A DNA stretch of 64,000 nucleotides, from assembly GCA_037783415.1 (NCBI GenBank), contig JAZGTN010000069.1:2542001-2606000 (forward strand), written 5' to 3'. The number at the start of each line of letters is the position of its first letter. Within the stretch, counting starts at the first letter, position 1. The DNA is from Leptasterias polaris (Eukaryota > Echinodermata > Asteroidea > Forcipulatida > Asteriidae). Shown piece by piece: positions 1 through 12,800 of the stretch. A model generated the notes under the pieces. That model saw only the letters and a program-made list of their open reading frames with translations, was not told the DNA's origin and searched no databases. The position numbers and the translations under genes are program-made.

Positions 1-279
1 AAAAGGGAAACATTTTGAGCACAAAAAAGGGAACAATTTTGAGCACAAAAAAGAGAACATTTTGGAGCACTAGAAAAAGGACAAGTTTGGAGGTTTATGA
101 AGAAAACAAAAAGTTTTAAACTTAGTTTGGGGACATAATACAAGTTGTTGACTGAAACAAATTGTGCATGCAGAAACATTAATACAGTGAAGTACATCAT
201 GCATGAGTAAATTAAAGGTATTATACAGGATTGGCAGAGCTGACAAAATAATCACAGACAGTGTTCATGTTTTGTGTAA

Positions 280-572
280 TCAACCACATACATGAAATAA
301 CAAACCTGTGAAAATTTGAGCTCAATTGGTCATCGAGGTCACGAGAAAATAGTGAAAAGAGACCTTATGTGTTTTCTGTTTTTCAAACATCGAGTTTATT
401 ATCGCGCGCGATAAAAACTATTGTTTCACTCATTTCTCAGAAACGATAGCATTTCAGGCAGAAATATTTTAAGGAACCCTTTCTACCATTACTTACTTTA
501 AATCATGTAAGTTATGTGTGAATCTGTGAACATTTGTGTTTTTCGATCTTACCAATAGTGTACAGGGCCTTT
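280..572. mobile_element. Diverged MITE-like dispersed repeat (family 1)
   Basis: Shares the order 'aacaaacctgtgaaaattt', a 'ggtcatcgaggtcacgagaaaa' block and a 'tgtacagggcctttaaa' end with the copies at 29.7, 32.4 and 32.8 kb. No coding capacity. Confidence 0.6.
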
Positions 573-750
573 AAACTTCATCACTCAAAAACTTCCATCT
601 TCCTTCATGCCTCACCCCACGCCACAAAACTACAGCAGTAGTCGATTCAAATTCAAGGATGATGGAATAATTTAGTACTAATTTGGTTCAATAACGCATC
701 TGCAACAAAGAGTGCGCCACATTGGGAGCTCTCTTCTATTTGTTTCTTAC

Positions 751-867
751 CATTAATCTGACAGTTCGCTCCTGAATATCCCTGACGACATTGACAGAAA
801 AAGTTTCCTCCACCATTCTGGGCAAAACAGTTGCCGCCATTTTGACAGACACCAGGTGTGCATTGCC
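751..867 (-). CDS. EGF-like exon E28 (last visible)
   Basis: 117 bp, phase 1-1, acceptor CTTTCAG, donor [18 protein letters not shown] start; [10 protein letters not shown] end. Its functional donor means further exons lie to the left of the window. Confidence 0.88.
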
Positions 868-3800
868 CTGAAAGAAGAGAAAGGGTAACTTTGAGGTTAA
901 AGGTTACTGCTACAAAAAGAAAAATCCATTAAGGCCCCCCACCCAAATATAGCAACAGTTCATCAATGGCATACCAGTTAGGTAGTGCATGGCTGTTGAC
1001 TGTCATGTGACAAACAAAACGCATAACACGGAGAGTTCTGATCCAACTAAAGTTCCTGCTTTTTAACTAATAAACAACATTCATAAACATCAAAAATTAC
1101 CAATCTGTATGCTAACAACAGAATAAAAGAGTGGTGTAGGTCTTTAACAGCCACAGAAAAACCGGTTTGTTAATAATAACCTTTACATTTATTTCAAAGC
1201 TGTAGTGACGAAAAAGCTATTTAAAAAAGTTAAACCTTATTTTAAAAAGCTGTAGTTTTGTCCATGTTCCCCCTCCATACCCACGCTTACGACCATTGGT
1301 AATTTAAAATCAGATCTTTCCAATGATGGTAAAATATAAAAGGGTTGCTATTATGAAATCACTTCAAATTGGAGTGGAAATATCCGAAAAGTCAGACACC
1401 TACAGAGCGCCACATAGTTGTGGGTAATAAAGTGTTTGGGTTTACAGAGCACACTGGGGAAACAAAAACCAAGAACTTGCACAATTATTTGCTGATTTCA
1501 ATGATTTCTGAATTATATGAAAGGAAATTGAGTACGTAAGAACATTTGTATTACTGATTATGCTCTAAAATGAAATCTTCAAGCTAATAATAGAGTTTGT
1601 AAAATCAAGTTTAGAACACAAGCTTTCTGTTGAGTAAGAATGTGTGCATCATGCTTGAGTGGTCAAAGAATGTGGGCACCAGCAGTTGTTTATGTCAAAA
1701 GAACTTGGGGCTGAAAGGGTTAAAAGGATAAATCAAGTTGAATTGTAAACAATTTGGGTGCAGTTCTTACCATTTTCGCAGTTAAGTCCTGTATAGCCAG
1801 CAGCACAGGCACATGTGTAGCCTGTTCCAGAGGAGACACAGTTTCCAGAATTCATACACGGACTACTAGTACATGGGTCAGGGCCACCTTGATAAAACAA
1901 AAAGAAACATTGATCTTTTGTAAAGAGTCTGATGCAATCTGTTAGCATTACGGGAAATGTACACATTTGGTAATCACTCATAAAACTAGTGGCAATAAAA
2001 ATGTATTGGTTAGAAGCCTAAAGCAGCTAACAAGTATTTCCTTAGTGTTTAAAAGTACGATAGTTTTAATGTTAAACTGTGTAGACTGTTTTTTATTCAT
2101 TTTGATTTGGGTCTTGTGAATAAAATCATGGCCCAGTAAAAATGTTGAGCTATTAGTCCTGCATTTTTTATTTTTTTTTTCCAAAAATATTTGTAAAGGC
2201 TATAAAACAAACTTCACACGTAAGTGAAAAAGCAACGAAATACCCTAATTGAAGACATAATTTTGTTATATCAAACTTGTTTACAATCAATAGCACTCCG
2301 ATTTGTTAAGAACTACGCTCTTAATGAAGTATTTTTTAAAGACTGATTAAACTTGTGTACTGGCCGAGCTGATTAAAACAGTCCTATACTTAATAAGCAG
2401 ATTTTTTTTATTACAACACTTTGAACCTGTTTAAGCCTTGAGTGTATTTATTGTATTCATAAATTTTGTTTACCACTTTCAATTTTTTTTTTTAATGTAG
2501 TATTATTTTACAGCTGAAATGCGCGGCATTACACATTTTTTATACGTTAAAACCCAGGGCACAGCTAGGGTTAATGAATAAGCACAATCCCTTTGAGGAA
2601 AAAAATCAGAAGAATACTTTTGATGGAATTTGATGGGAAAACATGAGAAAAAACTATTTACCGACTAAATTCTCGCATCTTGACCCAGTGAAGGAGACTG
2701 GACATTGACAGAAGTACTGAGTGTTTCCGGTAGAAGTGCAAATTCCACCATTGAAGCATGGTGATGAGTTACATGGATCCACTATCAAATGAAAAATAAG
2801 TAAAATAAAAAATATAAGTAAAATAAATTTTAAAAATTGAGAAAATAAGAAGGTGAAAGAAAGAATAAGAAAAACAAAACGCATTACAAAAAAATACAAC
2901 AACAAAAAATGTAGAGAAAAACAATAGAATAACTCAACAGTACTAGAAGGAATTAATCGTAAACAAATGGGTTTTTAACTTGGATTTAAATACATTAAGT
3001 GAAGATCTGGGGTCGATTTCACAAAACTCTTCCTAAACTTAGGACTAGTCCTAAGTTACTGGTCCTAACTTAAGACTAGTCCTATCTCTTAGCATTGCCT
3101 AGGACTAGTCCTAAGTTAGGAAGAGTTTTGTGAAATCGACCCCTGATTGTCTAATACAAGGAGGGAGATTATTCCATAGTTTAGGAGCAGCGTACACAAA
3201 TGCCCAATCACCTAGGGTAGCCTTTGATGTTCTTGAACGTTAAGTTAACAGTGTGTGGTCTTGAGAACTCCCAAGACGGTATGATGTTTGAGAGAGTGAT
3301 TTCATGGTTATGAGCTCCCGAATGTACATTGGTGCTAAACTATGAATGGCTTTATAAGTTATTAAAAGAACTTTAAACGCTATTCTTTGTCGAACTGGTA
3401 ACCAGTGTAACTTGAGTAACAATGGACTGCATCGAGAGTATCTAGAAGAATTACAGATAAGTCTAGCACATGCATTCTGAACCCTTTGCAGTTTCTTAAT
3501 CTGAGTGTCAAGAAGAAGAACAAGAAGGTATTTATTTGGCATTTATAATCCAAGTAACTGATCACCTACTGTAACACTAATACTACCACTACTCATAGTG
3601 GCCTTCCTTAAATCATCCCATCTCCTTAAGAATATGCAGCTATGACAACCAAAAAGGAACAAAGGTTTCTAATAATTCACATCGACAATCTCTACCCTCA
3701 CAGATACTTATGCACTCCTGGGTCATTAAAAATGTTTTTCCCAAAGACACAAGTGTCATAAACGAAAGTAAGCGTTTCTAGGCCCTTAACTAGAGAGGGG

Positions 3801-6800
3801 CGGGGCCATTGTGTCACCCACTAATCTGAATGATCATGGGAGGGATAGAAAAGTTACGAAAATGTTATTACCGGAAAGCTCCATTAAAGAAAGAAGTCGA
3901 AAATACACATCCTTTTCGTCTGGAACTAAAACCTGTTATCTCCATCCTTTTTCCTAACAGTGGAGTATCATGCACAAAGCAGTAGTGCTGCTGACCTGCC
4001 CCATGCAAATTATCTGCTCATCCATTTTAATGACCCAAGTAACTCAATGTAAACACACTCATCTGTGAAAAGGATGTACACTTTTCAGAGTTTTTGTGAC
4101 CAAACTCGGAAATTCTTTAATGGAGCTTTCCCGTAATGTATACAGGAGACTTACCTATACGAATGCTACAAGTAGCTCCTTCATATAGACTGGTGCACTG
4201 GCACACATAACCATTGGTGGACGCTGACCCAGATGCATAACATGTCGCTCCATTCAGGCACGGTCCAGATGCACAATCATTGCCTGAAATTTGAGGAGGA
4301 AACATTACAGTTAAAAATAACAAACGGGGAGCTACCTGTCAATGCCAGCCTCCAGGGGTATAAGGCGCACATGAGACTAAAAGAAGATTTAAAAAACACA
4401 AAATGCTCCATTAAAGAAAGAGGCTCAAATGAAACATCCTTTTCGTCTGGCAGCTCACACCTGTTATCTCCATGTAAATCCTTTTCCAAACAGTGGACTT
4501 AACTGGATCATGCACAAACCAGTAGGGCTGCTGATTGCCCCAGGCAGATTAACTGCTCATCCATTAAGTTTAATGACCCAAGTAACTCAACGTAAACACA
4601 CCTAATGGGTGAAAAAATGTAAACTTTCCAAATTTTTGTGGTCAAACTCGGCAGTTCTTTAATGGAGCTTTCCCATAATGAATTTCATTCACTCCTTTAT
4701 TTCATGCAATAGTAAATCAGAAGCAGTACAATTTCTTTCTTCCTCAAATACAGGATATAAATATTTCAAGAAAAGAGATGGTTTAACATACATTTTTTTT
4801 TTTTGAGAAAATCTGCTTTTATTAGGTAGGATTTGTTTAAAATAAACAAATAACGTACCTATTGCACAGTTGTGTCCAGTGTACCCAGTGGCACATGCAC
4901 ACTGAAATATATTCCCAATAGCAGTGCACAATCCACCATTCAGACACGGAGACAAAGCACATGGTTCTGGAAAGATATAACAAAAATAATTAACCAAACT
5001 TTAATGGATTTGCATTGGGGATAATGAATTTTGATTGTGCTTCATCCACACACCGATGTGTGTGTCAAGCATTGTATAGACCTTATGCATATGACGTCAT
5101 TTGAGTAGGGCGCCCTCACCTAGAGGTCAAAAGGAAGATGCTCATTGGCCAGTCTTGTGCGCCGCGCGTACAAATCAGCGCGTTCCATTGTTTCATCATC
5201 AGTTTACCTCTAAGATGGCGGCTTGGTGACGTCAATGCATAAGGTCTATACTCAATACTTTCCTAAGTCCTGTGAAAATCTACTATGCACATTAAAAGGA
5301 TGTATAGTTTCCGAGTTTTGGTGGCCCAAAACGGAAATTCTTGAATGGAGTTTTCCTGTAATGAAGAGCAAGATTACAGATGCTTTGACCATGTACATGT
5401 ATTTACCATTCAGTAGTTCACATGTTGCTCCACCGTAACCACTTAGGCAGGTACATCTGTATCCAACACCACTTCCAGTCAAAAAACACATTCCTCCATT
5501 CAGACAGGGGTTCTGAAAACAGGCATCTGAAAATAACAACAGGACAGAATTTTTAAAATACTCACACCAACGCCAAATTTCTAGTTGAATTTCACAAGCG
5601 AATATCTACATTGTCCACAAAAGCACAGTGAGATTGTGTAGACCATGTCAACAAAACGAGTTTACAAAACAAGTGACCTTGTGCATTCCAGTGCATTCCC
5701 TGGCAGGCAAGACACAATTGCTGGTCATGAGAAAGTTGTATATCGTAATATGTTGAAAAATTGGGAAAAATGTATATGTTTTCTTACATTGAGCCGTCGT
5801 GTTAGCTCTGTTGTTTTGTGATGACAGTTTACGTGGAATACAGCCCCTCCTTACTGATTGATTTTTGTTCATAGGATAGTTTCCCGTTAATCCAGCTATA
5901 GTTACAAGAATATTACGCCAGTACATTTTTCTGTAGTCTGTATAAGATTTCTTTGAAAAAACAAACACTCAAACAGAACTCCTAATCACCCAATTCACCC
6001 AACATCATCACCCTTGATAAGCACTACGGGAAAACTCAATTAAAGAGAAAGGCAAAAGTAACACATCCTTTTCATCTGGCAACTAACACCTGTTGTCTCA
6101 ATGTGATTACTTTCCAAACAGTGGAGTTAATTGGATCATGCACAAACCAGTTGTGCTGCTGACTGCCCCAGGCAAATTGGAAGTAATTTAATGTACTTTA
6201 AAGGCACCCACTCAGTGAAAAGGATGTATACTTTCCGATTTTCTTAAAGGAGCTTTCCTGTAATGATCTTGGTTATGCCATTTTGGGAATGGCTTCAATC
6301 TCCTGCTGTCTCAGACTCACCTGGTGTGTTTTCACAATATACTCCAGAGTAGCCAAGAGGACAGGAGCAAACAAACCCTGAACCTTGCACTACACACTGT
6401 CCGCCATTCATGCATGGACTGGAAATACAGGCTGAAGTGAAAACTGAAACAGGAGACAATATAATTCGTTATCACTCCCTGCTAGAAACCATTGCATTCT
6501 AGTAATAATTAACGAGACGTTAACTTCATAACAGGTGCGGTTGATTACCTTCCCAAGGTCGACCCCGATGTGCTCATCTGGGTAAGCCCCTTACATGATC
6601 GAATAGAACGCAAACTTCCCCAGCATTCACACTAATGCATCTTGCGACCCTCGACCCAAACTACTTTCATTGTGTGCATTGCGTTCACAACTTTTTGTGG
6701 ATTCACAAAACAAATCGTAAAATAACTATTCTCCTTGAAACTGCAACGTAAAATTATTTTACACGCCCATGTTGATACAAAAGTCTGTGTCTAATAATTT

Positions 6801-9800
6801 GCCAATACTTTTTGTGGCAGCTTGTGTGTACATAGGCTTTTAAATATTATAACACAACATTGTGTATTCACTCAATTTTAAAGAACGCACAACATTTTCA
6901 AGGCATAGGTACTTTTTGCAGTGGGTTCTTCATTTAAATTTGTAAAACCCAAACCATTTATAAACAGTTAAAAACAAAGCACATGATTATATATTTCAAA
7001 AAGGATTTATTTATAGTTTCAATATGAAAGTTGACCACTCATCAAATTCATAAGAATCCTCCAGAGAAACACGAATTCCGCGTGAAATAGTGTTAAAGTT
7101 GAGAAAACAGCATCAGAGTCTAAAAGATTTTAACTTTGCATCAGGGATAAACAATATTACCCATACACTGATGTTTTTCCCCATACACCGATGTTTTTCC
7201 CCATACACTGATGTTTTTACCCATACACCGATGTTTTCCCCATACACCGATGTTTTCCCCATACACCGATGTTTTCCCCCATACACCGATGTTTTTACCC
7301 ATACACCGATGTTTTTCCCCATACACCGATGTTTTTCCCCATACACTGATGTTTTTACCCATACACCGATGTTTTCCCCATACACCGATGTTTTCCCCAT
7401 ACACCGATGTTTTCCCCCATACACCGATGTTTTTCCCCATACACTGATGTTTTTACCCATACACCGATGTTTTCCCCATACACCGATGTTTTCCCCATAC
7501 ACCGATGTTTTCCCCCATACACCGATGTTTTTACCCATACACCAATGTTTTTACCCATACACCAATGTTTTTACCCATACACCAATGTTTTTACCCATAC
7601 ACCGATGTTTTCCTCCATACACCGATGTTTTTACCTATACACCGATGTTTTCCTCCATACACCGATGTTTTCCTCCATACACCGATGTTTTCCTCCATAC
7701 ACCGATGTTTTTACCCAAACACCGATGTTTTTACCCATACACCTTATCCATGCACAGATACATCAAACATTGATACACTGGTGTTTGGGTAAAACACAAA
7801 AGCATCAGAACCACAATTGCTTAATTTGAAAAACCAAAACCAAAATAATTAGCTCAATATGAATGTGCACATGTTTTCTCCATTGTTTTCAGTAAAAATT
7901 TTCAATTTTTCACAGGTTATTTGAATGGTTGAAAGTAATAGCGGATGGAAATTAGTTTACTGCCCCCCCCCCCCTTAAAAAAGGTGTTGTGCCCCTAAAG
8001 AAATCAGCCTTCCAGTTCAACTTCAAGATTCAAAAGTTTTCAAATTAAAACCCTGCTCTTACTTTCACAACGATCTCCCATTTGACCTGTTGGGCATCCC
8101 GCACAGACAAATCCTGTTGAACCTGATGCCCTGAAGCAAGTGCCACCATTGCATATATTTGGAGAACTACAAGGGTCGTTTACTACAGAAAATAAAAGGA
8201 TCATGCAAACCAAAATAACAAAATGTGCTTATAAAATATTATATTTCTGGCCAGCTTGAGGAAACCTAATGAAGCCTGAATATGTTACTTAAATCAATAC
8301 TGATTTCAATGCAACTTTAATAATCAATGAACCCTGTATTAAAAACGAGTGCATACCAATCTCATAAATGAACCAAATATGTAATAAATTTGTGATGTCC
8401 CTTCGGGCAAATTATTAATAGGTCAACGTGCTTGCAATTAGAACCAGATACTCCTCAAAAATAAATGTTCTGGGTTCTTTTACTTGCACTACCAACCCTT
8501 GTAAACGACCTTTGCCTTATTGTCCCATCTGAAGGACAAAGCAACCATAAGTATCTTGCTAATGGATACAAGTGTCAAGACAAAGGCATGAACCCACACT
8601 CTGCTAATAAGAAACACCAGAGCTTGTTGAGGCCAACTGCTTGGACACCACAGGCCGATAAAACACAATGTATGAAACTTGGGGAAAGGAAATAAAACTA
8701 AACATGCATGTCAAGGTCAAAATCATGCTAGAGGTACAACAAGGTTCCAGTATGTACAATGTATACTGGGACACGAACATATGTATGTGTTGCCTGATAC
8801 CTGGCATGTTCCGCTGTTACAAGGACTGCTTGAACAAGGGTTCACAGTAACTAACACAAAAACACAGCATGCAATTGAATAGTCAAAATCATGCTACAAA
8901 AACAAATGACATTGATAGTTGATACTAAAAGGTTCCATATTAAGAAATCAACTGTACTACAGTTCAATTTTTACCTGGTGTTTGACAGTTGGTTCCAGTA
9001 TGTGTACCGAGACACGAACATGTGTATGTGCTGCCTGATACCTGACATGTTCCAGTGTTGCAAGGGTTGGGTGAACAAGGGTTCGCAACTGAAATAAAAG
9101 CATGCAATCTTCTAATCAAAATCATGCCACAAAACAGATTGACTCTGAAACTACATAAAGGTAGTGTTTGTTTTCAAAAAGATTTGAAAATACTCTAATA
9201 AAGAACTTCAAAGTGCAATTTTTATCCCACTGACTAATTGGTAATAAAGTTATTTTCAAGCACTTTGCACAAACAGTCTACATTGCATTATATCTACACC
9301 TTCTTTTTGAGACTTATCTAAAAAGTAAAGGTTGAAAATTTACAATAATAGCAATGTCTGGGCATGTTGTGATTATTGTAAAGAATGATGGATATTAAAG
9401 GGTTGAAAACATTGTGCCGTTCTCGTCGAGGTGGGGGCTCCCTCAACCCTGCTGGCTACATCACTGAAAATCTATATTTATGTATAATAATCTCACTTGA
9501 AATTTCACAGTTGGTTCCAGAGTGTGAGGGCAGACATGTGCATGTGTATGTAGAGCCTGATGTTGGTTCACATATACCCAAGTTACATGGGTTCGGTAAG
9601 CATGGGTTTACTACAACAAAACAGTCATGCAACAAAGTTCAGACGGAGTACAGTAGTGTGGATAAACAAAAGGCAAATAAACGGTTAAGGTTTGCAAATT
9701 TGGCTGCTGGTAAAAGTTGTGTACAACATTGGTAATTGCCAAAGACCTGTATCCAGACTTGATGTGACCCAACATATACATTAAATAACAAACCTATGAA

Positions 9801-12800
9801 AGTTTTAAGCTAAATCGTCTTCGGAGTCATGAGAAAACAGTGAAAAACCCCCTTATGTGTTTGAACTTCTTTTCAAACATCGGAATTTATCCTGCAGGAT
9901 AAAGACTATTATTTTACTCATTTCCTAAAAATTATGGCATTTCAAGCAAAACTATTTCAAGGGAAGTTTTCCACCATGACCATCTTTATACCAATAAGTG
10001 CAAATCTGTGAACATTTATATTTTCATTCTTACCAATGTTGTACACACCCTTTAAAAAGGTATGCATTTGTCCAAAATAGTGGAGCAAAGTTAAAGTGAG
10101 AAGAGAAAAGAGAGTATTTGAAATCATAACTAGGTGGTAATTTTGTGCTTGAAGAGAGAAAAAATCAAGAATGAAAAAATCTCAATCTATTTCAAGAAAT
10201 GCGCATTTTAAGACAGATTGGTTTGCAAATGGCTGTAAGCTCGATAGACAAGGAGGAACTGTTCACTCCATTCGACAAAAGTCAAGCCTAATTAGAAGCA
10301 ATATTGACATATTAATAAACCTCTGTATAGAGGATTTCACAGGTATACAGGTATAGTACATGTGTATTATTCAAGGATGGAGTGGCATTTGAGAGTAAGG
10401 CCAGTAAAAAATAATAACAAATGAGAGTCATTGATGGCAAAAAAGTTTGAAACTACATGTTGGATCCAAATTTAAGGACATAGGGCCTTTTGGTAACCCC
10501 TAGGGAGGGTTTGGAATTCAAAGAGCTTTTAGGAACAGTGTCTGAAGCACTAATGAAGTAGATCAAAGGGCAGTCTTTCTCTTATGTGGAAAAACGAAAG
10601 GCTTTTTTTATTTACTAAGCCGACATACAAAGTCTGAATTCAGACAAGTCTGAAAATCTCATCCCTAGAATACAAAAACTTTGGAGCAAATAGTGATAGT
10701 TCTGCAAGGCTCCAGCACTGTACTTACGTGTTGTTTCACAGTTGGCTCCAGTTCGTGTGCTGGGACACCGACATGTGTAAGCAGTGCCAGTTACTGTGCA
10801 TACACCAGCGTTGCAGGGATGCGGGGAGCAAGGATTTAAGACTAAAGACATAAAGGAAGACATGCAGTTTACGCTAATTACTTATAGCAGAAACTATGCT
10901 TGACTAGAGAGTTTTTGGAACAAGACATTTGGCAGAAAAAAATCCCACCCGATTAAATACCCCCCCCCCCCCCCCCACCACAAAAAGTGTTTGCCCATTT
11001 TGCCTCAACCCCCCCCCCCCACAAAAAAACCAACAACAAACATACAAACAAACAACTACAACAACAACCAAACAAACAAATAAAAACAACATCATCAGTA
11101 GGATTTCAATACTATACACTTTCCCTGTTAATTTTGGCAAAAAAAAACTGCCTATTTCACTTTCACGCATTTGTATTAAAGCGATTTTGCAGAATCCCCG
11201 CAAAGTAGAAGATTCAGTCTTAAAAGTCAAGAAAAGTTCTCTCCAATGTTATTCACAAATTAAAGACGCAAATTTAAAACAGTCTGAAGTTTGTGGAAGT
11301 CATATTATTCCAAACCTATAGGCTTAAAGACAACGTATACTTAAAAGAACTGCAAGATATTTTCTGGACATGTCAGCCACTCACAGGGTTGTCTTCATAA
11401 AAAATTATCACCAATAGAATTTAATTCGGCTCCTATTAAAGATTTTCCAATTTTGGCGTGTAACCATCAAAGGGGGGAGGCTCCTCTCCCCCCTTTACAA
11501 ACCTTGCCCCCCCATGAGATAAAAAGAACACATTATGACAGGTTAGATGTAGATGAAATAACCCCCCCCCCCCCCCCCCTCCACCACCACCACCACCACC
11601 ACCACAAAAAGAAACAATTATGTTTTGCCCCACTTGCCTCCTAGCCCTCCCCGTACAAACATTCAAACAAGCAAACAAACAAACAAAAAGAACATGTCTG
11701 GTTAGGGCACTGGCAATTAATATGCAGAATTTTCTTTCAAGAAAACTGAGTGGGAATGTTCAACTCCTTCTCAGACATATGTTAGTCATTGTAGGAAAGT
11801 TAATTTTAGCATAGCAATAGAAAAAGCATGCATTGAGATTGACTTTAACGAAAATATTACAGTTATGCATATCTCTTTAAAAAGTAGCCAATTTACTTCT
11901 TTTAAATGTTGCCTACTGATGTGATAAATGCTGAACAAAAAATGCCCATTACAATAACCTCATGTCACTTGACAAACAGTGCTCAACAGGTAAACCACTG
12001 AATGATAGGGCTCGAATTTTACACTGGACCACAGGCCAGGGGCCAGTAATTTTAGTGTTGGGCCAGTAAACTTATGACCTAACAAGTCCGATGGTCTTGT
12101 GTTTTTTCAATTGAATAACAGAAACAAATTATGTTCAAGTGTTGACTTTGGGTCTGATTAAATATCTTTCGATTCTATGAGTAATCAAGTATACTCTTCT
12201 CTTACTTGTCTCAGTTCGGGTTCATATAAAAGCAGTCAAATGCATGTTAAACTGTGTCAGCATTTTTTTATTTTCACATTTTGAATCTGGTCTTGTAACA
12301 AAATGTCTGGTCCAGTGAAGATTATGAGCTACAAGCCCTGTAGTCTTGTGGATTTTCTCCCCAAATTCGAGCCCTGATGATAACACCTTAATATGATTCA
12401 CCACGTTATCACCAAAACTGAAATAAACAAGTAAACCTCTACTATAATTTGGTCCAATTTCATATAGCTGTTAAGAACAAAAATGATTGCTTAGCAGAAA
12501 TCGCTTACCATCCAAAATACACTGTCATTCACACTGTTGCTACTGGCGCCCTGCTATCATTTTGCTTAGCAAATAAATATGCTTTACAGATGTATAAAAA
12601 TTAGGCCATGTTTACCAATGATATCATGATCAATAGTCCCAAATCAAGAAAAATTTGACGACTATGACATCTACAAGCATGTTACACTTACACACATTAC
12701 AGTTAGTGCCCGATTGCCCTTCTGGACACACACAAGTGTATCCATTTGCTGCATCCCCTGATCTAAAGCACTGTCCCCCATTACAGGTTCTTGGAGCGTC

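Noticed and set aside
7090..7773. 227-codon plus-strand ORF and several overlapping ORFs on both strands
   Set aside because: Generated by the 20-21 bp minisatellite, whose unit lacks stops in several frames.
10904..11321. Proline-rich and glycine-rich ORFs
   Set aside because: Products of poly-C runs and CAA repeats.
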